DNA from: Nectonema munidae
Lineage: Eukaryota > Nematomorpha > Nectonematoida > Nectonematidae
NCBI GenBank assembly: GCA_030549495.1
Contig: JAUIRK010000070.1
Coordinates: 12,501-76,500 of the forward strand
Length of the DNA: 64,000 bases
Direction: 5' to 3'
The position numbers and the translations under genes were made by a program. The notes beneath the pieces were generated by a model. The model had not been told where the DNA came from, made no database searches, and was given only the letters and a program-made list of their open reading frames with translations. This document shows positions 32,652-41,600 of the stretch, one piece after another; the stretch's first letter is position 1, and each line of letters begins with the position of its first letter.

Positions 32652-35600
32652 GTAAGTTATAATAACTTGATCCGTTTTCAACTGTTCTCCCTCTATACGA
32701 CTTTTTTTTATATAATAATATAATGATAAAATGTTAAAGGATGTAAATTTAATTTATTTTTCACTATTTTTGTTTTTTTTAAAAGTCTTTGATTCCCATT
32801 TTTGTATTTGAATGCTCACAGCGCAACAGCGATCTCATAAGATAAAATAAAATCATTTTTACTAAGCGAAAAAAGTTTAGGAGAGTGAGTCCATGGAATG
32901 AACCAGAATACGCTTTGCTATGAGCGGTAGGATTAACTATAAAATTAAGCTTTTTTAATCCATTAGACACAAAACAAAAAAATGAATTTGTTTAAATCTT
33001 TAGCATTTTTTGACGTAGGCTTAGAAGGAAACCGGGTTTTCTTTATGATAAAAGTTAGCGCTAGGTAAAGATAGCTGGCAGTGTTTTCATTGACAAAGCC
33101 ACACTTGTAGGCTTGTATCCAAATGGGATTGTCGTAATAAAACACGCCACCATAGAATAGGGATTTTCAATCTTTTGAAACACACATGGCCCATAACAAA
33201 GATTCTCGCTTTTTCAACTCAAGCAAATATTCATCGTAGTAAGTTATAGAGAACGCTAAATTTTGATTTATATTTACGGCAATTTATACTTTACCCATTC
33301 TGGAAGTTCTTTTTTGCGATTTGAAGTTATAATATTCAAGACAAAATTATGATGTGTGAAGAATATCTAAAATTAAATATGAAATATTAGGCAAAAGCAG
33401 GAAAATGAAAAATAATGTTTTGTATTTTATCACAATCTATTTTGTAACTATTAAAACTATTTTACGGTTGAAGTAGCCTACAAAGAAATCGAAGAATGCT
33501 GAACCCCACAGATTTTCAGAACCACAAAAAGTCTCATAAAGGGATTGTCTCATTCAATTTCCGCTCCCTGCTTGGTCGAATGAGAACATGTTTTTAAAAT
33601 GAGGAAAAACCTTTTCTATATTCTATTACCGCTAAAATTATTGTTTTAGGAGAATATTCACAGTGTTAGAATTTTTCATTAGCAAAGGACAATTAAAAAT
33701 GAAAGGAAATTCTTCAAATCTGCGCGCACAAAACTTAGATTGAATTCAATCAATTTTAATGCGTGATTAATCCTGCTGTAACGAATACAGATGAATATAA
33801 AATGAAAAGCTCCAAAATTCAAAATAATAACAGGCCAATTCATTATGGGAAAGGACTACGTTAATGACAAAAGCAGAGCCACGGAATACGGGTTGGCAGT
33901 CGATGGAGTGTGAGATTTTAATTGGTCGGAGTCGGAGTCCGTATCCAATAGAATTTTGGAGTCGAAGTCGGGTTTTTAGGTACCAAGAGTTGAAGTTAAA
34001 TTTATTAAGTTGTTAATTATTTGTAGCATGAGTCGGTTTTTTAAGTTGGTTGGATATTTTTCCTCAGAAATTCACACCTGACAAAACGGTATTTTCTCTA
34101 CAAATACTTTTAACTTTACATCATTAAATTTAGGTTTGTGTTTATTGGTTACTGCTCAGCTGGGGGTATTTGATAATCACGCATTTTTGGCTACCACCTA
34201 TCAATTTGCTCCAAAAGACGTTGATTTCGCTTATCCAATTGTGACAATCTACACCTTTTTACCCCTTTTTATATATGATCAAAAGACTTTAGAGCGCATC
34301 AAATACTTCCAAATATTATCGGGAAATAAAGGTATATCATTTACTCATCTAAATCTCCTACCTACACTTTATCATCTTTAAAGAAATGCGTTTCAATAAA
34401 ATGTGTATTAATAACCGAAATAATTTTTATGTTAATGTTTAAAGATCATCCTATTTGAGACCAAAGATAAAGATTTCATATTAAATTTTTTTCGCATTAA
34501 CCCATTTAAGACCAAGCAAAGCAGACGATATCTAAAAAAACGCAGACGATTTATATTCAAAGTCATTGAAAAAAGCAGACGAAGATGAAATTACTTATGT
34601 TCCAAAATAGGAACATTGGTCCTAAATGGGTTAAAACTCTTCCTTTACGCTCACAAAATCAAGAAGCATTGTGACTGCATGCCAAAAAATTGATCAGTAT
34701 CAATAAGTCGGTATATGAGCAAGATGTGTAAGGGTTACCTTTTGACCCAAACATCCTCCATCCTAAATCTACTCCATAAATCGTATTATTATAATATTCA
34801 GGAATTTTTTTAACATGATCTCTATTTATTCCAACGCTGTTTTGCATCGAAGCTAAAATATACATATTTTATTTTTTTACCATTATAAAGATTCACATTT
34901 TTTTGTAGAATAAAGAGGTTGTTTCTTCATATCATTCTCTAAATTTAGCAAAAAGTAAATTTAACCCCCCCCCCCCTCTCCTCGTTGAGAAACATTTATC
35001 TAGAAGATTTTATTTTATTACTTAATAGTTTTAAGATGCAAATTTTGGATGGATTGACATATATTTTCCTTTAAATAAATATGTTATGTTAACTAAAGTA
35101 CTTAACTGTTTTCAACTATTCCTTAAGCATAAAGATAGAAATGTTGTTAGCAAATAAATAACTTGCTCTCACTACATTGGAGCTTAGAAAAGTTCAACAT
35201 GTCTTGATAATAATTTTGTTTTAAATATTAAATAAAAAATTTCAAATCTTCCATTATCATCGATGATGTTTCTTTCATGCTGAAAATAACAACAATTTCT
35301 TCAAAAAAAATTGGTTGAACATTTTTTTTTAAAAAAGAGTGTCATGGAATGACTGAAAGAAAAATTCATTGCGGAAAAAGCGTATGTTCACCCGCTGCAT
35401 AATATAAGTAAGTATAGAATAAACCTAATTTTGAAATTTTGGTTTCTTACTTGTGTTTAAACTGTAAAGTTCTTTTTATTTAGAATGAAACTATTTTATT
35501 ATTATTCCCAGATTAACATATTTTAGAAGGCAAAAATACATATACTGTATATTATACTGAAAATATGAAAAGCTTATACAAGTATAAAAATGCAGCTATA

Positions 35601-38600
35601 TATAATTATTGTGAGGATCAAATGTATACAAAAATTCTTATGTGCATAAACTTTGAAAAATGAGCTCTGAATCTTAGTTCATGATCAATAAGTATATGCC
35701 CAGATGTTGATTTGCTCAAACCGCTTTATGTTTTAATCGGTTATGTGATACTGAAAAGTAAGGAATTTTTGCGAGAAAATTAATTTCGTGAAATTGCACA
35801 AAAATTTTGCTAAGTTAAATTCCGTGAACTTAAATTCCAGAGATTAAAATTTTTCACAAGAATTTTGATTAAAAAAATAATTTTATGACAATTAAAATCT
35901 TTCATATACCTATAATCAATTCTCAAGTGCAATTTGAATAATTAGTGCTTAACGAGCAAACATAATTAAATTTTAATTTTTAGAAATGTATATTAGCGGG
36001 AGATAATACACGCTAATTGGTTTTCGAACCATAATTCACGAAATTTGGTTCTCGCAAAATTAAAGTACTTTACACTAATTGAATATATTTTCACAACCAT
36101 TTTCAAGATGGTAACTTTAAATGGTAACTGGTAATTTTTATATTTGTTATAATTATTTCACCTCAATGGGCATATCTGTCAAAGATTTTATTTCTAAATG
36201 TAAAGAAAACGCTTTGTATTTTTTATAGCTCACATATTTTAATTCTTATTTTAGCAAAAAATTTGTTTTATTTTTTTACTATTGAAAACAAAAAAAGGCT
36301 CCAATCTTCCAAACTTCTAAAAATATCATTTTCGAGAAATTTGCCTAGTGAATCGAATTTTTTTTAAATACCTTTGAAATAGTCACGATTCAAATTTAGT
36401 AGATTATATTTCTTATTGCTTTCAATATTACTCATTAATCATGCCAGGTTTTTTTGTTTGTCAACAAATTTTACACACTTTTCAATTCAAGGCTAGTTGC
36501 AAAGATAAATAAGACAAATCCTTGAGAATATTTCAAATGGAAGTTCACAAAAAATTGCTGAGTTGGTTTTAGACTTCTGTTTTGAAAAACGCTTCAGGCG
36601 AAAACTTTGGATTCACACTGGATCTTCTTCTTCTTCTTCTCAACTTTATTTGCGCGTTTTTATACCGGGGAGCTGTTTTTTGATGAGCCTCCTCCATCTG
36701 AGTCTGGCATTGGCTATATTCAGATTTAAATTCTTTTCTTTGCTCTCAGCTATCACCCATTCCATCCATTTCATCTTAGGTCTATGCCGAAAATGGAGTT
36801 GAACATTATTATACAGAATCTATATGTGATCTAGCTCCGTGTTTTTCAAAATATAGGTCATAATATACAAAGCCTGTTCAAGGTTTATCTAAATATGTTC
36901 CAAAATCCTTGTCAAAAAATGTATCTAGACATAAATAATGTTTGTCAAATTAAATATATCATTAAACGTAGCATATTTAAAAATTAGGACAATCATCTAA
37001 AATGGACCCCAAACAACTTAACAATTATTGAATCAACTAAGTTAATTAACTAGTAACTGGTTAACTAACGCACTAACCAAGGACAATTATGCACAATGGT
37101 GCTTGTAATTAGGCCAATGAAAATATGTTTCAAAGTTTTCGTATTCCATTTCTATACCTTAAAATGAATTTGACATTTTTCGAAGCATGGTTTTATCAAA
37201 TCAAATCGAAACAGATGTGAGTATAGAATTGGATAGTATTTGCAGAAATCTGAGATTCATTATTTTATGCTGTACAAGATTAAGAATCCTAAGGATCCTA
37301 AGCATCCTAAAGAAAATCTGTGATTTAAAAAATTTAGTGTAATTTTTTTCATTTTAGCTTTCCAAGTTTTTCAGCGAAAAGAAGATTATCCATTTTATCA
37401 AAAAGTCGAGATAGAGGTCAACGATGAAGATGAGAACGGCAAATTGCTAGCGAATGAATTAAAGAAACTGCCTTATGTAAGCACGTTAAGAATGAAGAAT
37501 CTTAGAAGGAGTAGCAGAAACCGAGGTTTAAATAAAAGGGAAGAAGAGTTGTCTGGATCTGATTATCTTTTATTTTCGATATCCAACCAAATGGTAATCA
37601 AAGATAGCATTCTGAACACAGAAAAGTAAGTATACTTCATCACTATATCACAGTACAAAAATAAAAACGAATTTCTAGCAATAGCCCCAAAGACAAAAGC
37701 CAAAACCAAGAGAATTCAAAATGCAATTACATTATTTCTTTCAAAAAGACGGTGGGTTATTTTTAAAATAATGCAAAGGCATTTTTTTGAATTTTTATTT
37801 GCGATGAACTGCTTATTTGCAGGAAACAAATTGTTCACTCCAAAAAAATAAATTTTTGTTGTTCATAGATTTTTGCATATTTTTCAAAAGCCTAAAAAAT
37901 AGTAATAAAATTCGAAAAATCAATCAAAGTTTTGATATACTAAATTTTACGTGTGTAAGGAAAAGCCTGGAATACATGAAGGGATAATGTTTTTGAGGTT
38001 TAAAATTTGACTTTAAAATCTTTGAGAAGAGTATGCTTCGTTTCTTTAAGAAAATATAAAAGTATGCTCTCTTAACAAGTTTATAACTTTCAGTTTTTAA
38101 CTAAGCAGTAGCCAGAAAACGGAGACTCAGGCCATGGTATGGAAAATTCGCTCTCAAATTTGTGAGATCGAGTTTGCTCATTTTTTTCGAAAAAACATCC
38201 TTTAATATTTTTCTATAGTTAAGCTAAACCGTATGACTTAATTAATCGTAATTTAATCAATTATGCCTTTTATTTGCGCTTCTGAAGCTCTTTTATGGGT
38301 GCCCCATTTGTATTCGACTGCATTGGTCTAAGGCTGGCTTTCTCAACCGGGGTCTTCGTTGAGCAGCATCTAATAACAGGGATGTCATTAAATGTCTTTA
38401 TTTTTATTATTAATATTACAAAAATTGTATTGTAATTGAGATGCATTCGATTTGCTCTCATCTCATTCCAATTATATACTATTTTCTTTGTGATAACCTT
38501 AAAAATTTTATTAGTGAAAAATATTAAAATAAAATATTATTTTATCTCCAATTTTTATGAAGGGGTCCACCAAGAAAAAAAGAAAAGAAAGGGGGTCCAT

Positions 38601-41600
38601 GGGTAAAAAAGTTTGAGAACCACTGGTCTAAGAAGTTCAATCGCGTTAGTACAATACAGGTGGCATCTAACCTGGCTTGCTCTGTAAAAAGGGTATTTTA
38701 AGCCTGTGAAGAACCGTGTAACACCCGTGTACCAAGATATGGAAATCACCTGGTTTAAATATATAAAAGTTCGTTAAAAAAGAAGGCAAATGATTTGTCT
38801 TTAAAATTCTGATCCTTAAGGGGTTAACAGACAAGTCACATGTAGGCAAATGGTACAGTGCCCAAATGATCAAATTTAATTATTATTTTTCACATTTGCC
38901 TACCTGTGAACAAATTGATATGATTTATATAAGCCATTATTTATTTTACAAGAATTGAAAAATTCTTAAAGAATTTCTCCAAGTTACGGTGTCTTTGGTA
39001 GGATTTCGTAAGTAACTTTGGGGCCATTTATTTTATCTGAAGGATCTTCAATTTCAGGAAACGTGATATATGTTCTAATCGCACTATAGGCGATTAGTAG
39101 AGGGGTGATTAGTGGCTTAAATAAAAGTTATTTAATAAAGTTCCATCAGCAAAGAATATCGTATCTAACAAATTTCTGAAAAAAAACATTTTAAAGATCT
39201 GTATGTGCTGTCTTTAAGTATAATGTTTAATTTAAGCAAACTAAAGTTATACCCAAGGAAAAAGACATTACATAAAAAAAAAATTTTTTTTTAATTAACA
39301 AAGTAAAGAGAGACACATAATAATATATCAATAAAAATGAAAGCTAGCATGATAAAAATAGTTTTGCTAAAACTTTTAGGAATATTACTGTGAAGATCCA
39401 AAGGCTGCGAGTATCTCAGTTTATATTTTTAAATTTACCTTGGTGTGTCTGATATATATAACATTTTTATTTCTATTTTGTCTTTTTGCAATTCTATTTT
39501 GTCCGTTTGTATTTCTCTCTTGTCCTTTTGCAACTTTGTTTTTTTCAACTTTTTTTAAATTTTAAATTTTCATTTGTTATATTATATTGCTTTGGCATGT
39601 AATTTTTTGAAAACACGATAAAATTTTCTTTTTTTTTTGCAGAAAATTTGTGACTAAATCATTTCAATTTTTAATTATTCAGCCATTACTAATTTTGCGA
39701 CAAATAAATATATTTTTTTAATTTTCTTTTTTTAATAATAATGTAAGACATTTAACTTTCAAAATAATATGAAAAAAATAATAATTTATAAATTTAATAT
39801 TTAAAAAAGTTAATAAAGTAAAATATGATTTATTTGCGAAATAAATTAAAAATTTTAATGATTTAGTCTTTCATTTTCTTCAAAAAAATAACAAAAATTT
39901 CATCTTGTAAATACTCAAATTATCAAACAATTTAAAAAGTTACATGTCGAAGTAATATATTATATAACAATTGAAAAACTAAATTTAAAAAAAAGTTGAA
40001 GGAAACAAAATTGCAAAAGGACAAGATATAAATGCAAACAGACAATATAGAATTGAAGATTGCAAAAAGATAAAATAGAACTAAAATGGTATAAATGGTT
40101 TTACATGATCACTAAGCCAGATCCTATTATATTCAAGCTTGGTATAAAAATTTAAGTACTAGACAAAAAAGTTCGTATTTAGAATTTTTGCTACTATAAC
40201 ACTACAATATCCTTTCAGCATATTTCCATTACAAGCTTGATTCTTACTCGCAAAATCAATTCGCATTTTAAAACAATTTTCTAATGAATTCTAACATGAC
40301 TTTTTTGCGTTCCTTCTGATACGCGTAATGATTTTAATGATAAGTAATCAGAGGAAAACATGAACCAAAAGACCTGTCATATGGCAAAAATTTTTTTATA
40401 TTTTTTATCCTAATTATTTTTCTGTGTTGAGAAAAATCTTCATATTATTTCAGGTGGCACAATTATTCAGCGTTAATTGAAATATTTAATTTCCCTCCGA
40501 AACAGAAACAGCGATTTTTCATAAAGTCTCGGTTTTTCATCTAAGAAAGATTTAAATTTTCCATATCTAAAAAGAGCACTCCATTTTCACTCGTAAAAGA
40601 GAAAAAATTGAGCAATATTTTTAAAATTAAAAAATATTGGATTAAAATAAAGCATTTTTAAATCTTTCAAAAATATATTGAAGAAAAATATTTTTTAATT
40701 TTTTGAGTGCCAAACAAATATGGCAAAAAATAAGATCTTTCTGACCGATCGTAAAAAACTTTAAAAATACTCACTGAGAAAAAGATTAGTCTCACTTAGT
40801 AATTAGATTAGTAAAGCTGTTCTTTGGATTAGTTAGCGATGATTTTACTAACTTCGCTAGTTAAAGCTACGAATTATGCTCTTTTTACAGATATAAGTAA
40901 ATAAAACACCAGGCTGAGCATTCATTATTTTCTTCAATGTTACAAAGGTTGTGAATTAATAGCAAACACATTATGCACTCATGCAGATGCAGAGAAGGTC
41001 TCCTTTCAAGTATAAACAAGAAATTTAGATGGCGTTAAAAGCAAAGATCTATATGTTTTAATAATGAGATTTCACGATATAATTTCCATATTGTTTCTAA
41101 AGATATCCTTAGAACAAATCATTAAAAAAATAATTTTAGAAAAGAGAATTATGAATATTTGACCATTTAATCAATAAGTGTGTTTTATAAATTAAAAAAA
41201 ATTTTTTAAGCTTATTTATTTCAATTTTCAAATTTAATCTTAATTTATTAAACCCTATGCAAAATTTAGCAAATTTGGCAGCTCTAGTAATGGACAGTTA
41301 TTTTTACTTACTTTTTTTTTTATCATTGGAGTTTAATTGGAAATACTCACTTTATTAATAATTTATGCAGCCGATGTAAAAATCATAACCAACAATTATT
41401 CTTAACTTTTTACCAGTTGGGGTTGGTATAGGTACACTTTTGAACTTGTTAGTCTGACTAATTCATTCGTGAAAATTTGGTCAAGAACGCTTACTAATTT
41501 TATTAGTTAGGTAGAACTAATTTTTTTCTCAGTTTTATTTTATTTAAAAAATATATGTAAGCAAAGCTATTTCAAAGGGGCCTATAAGAAAAAGGCAAAA

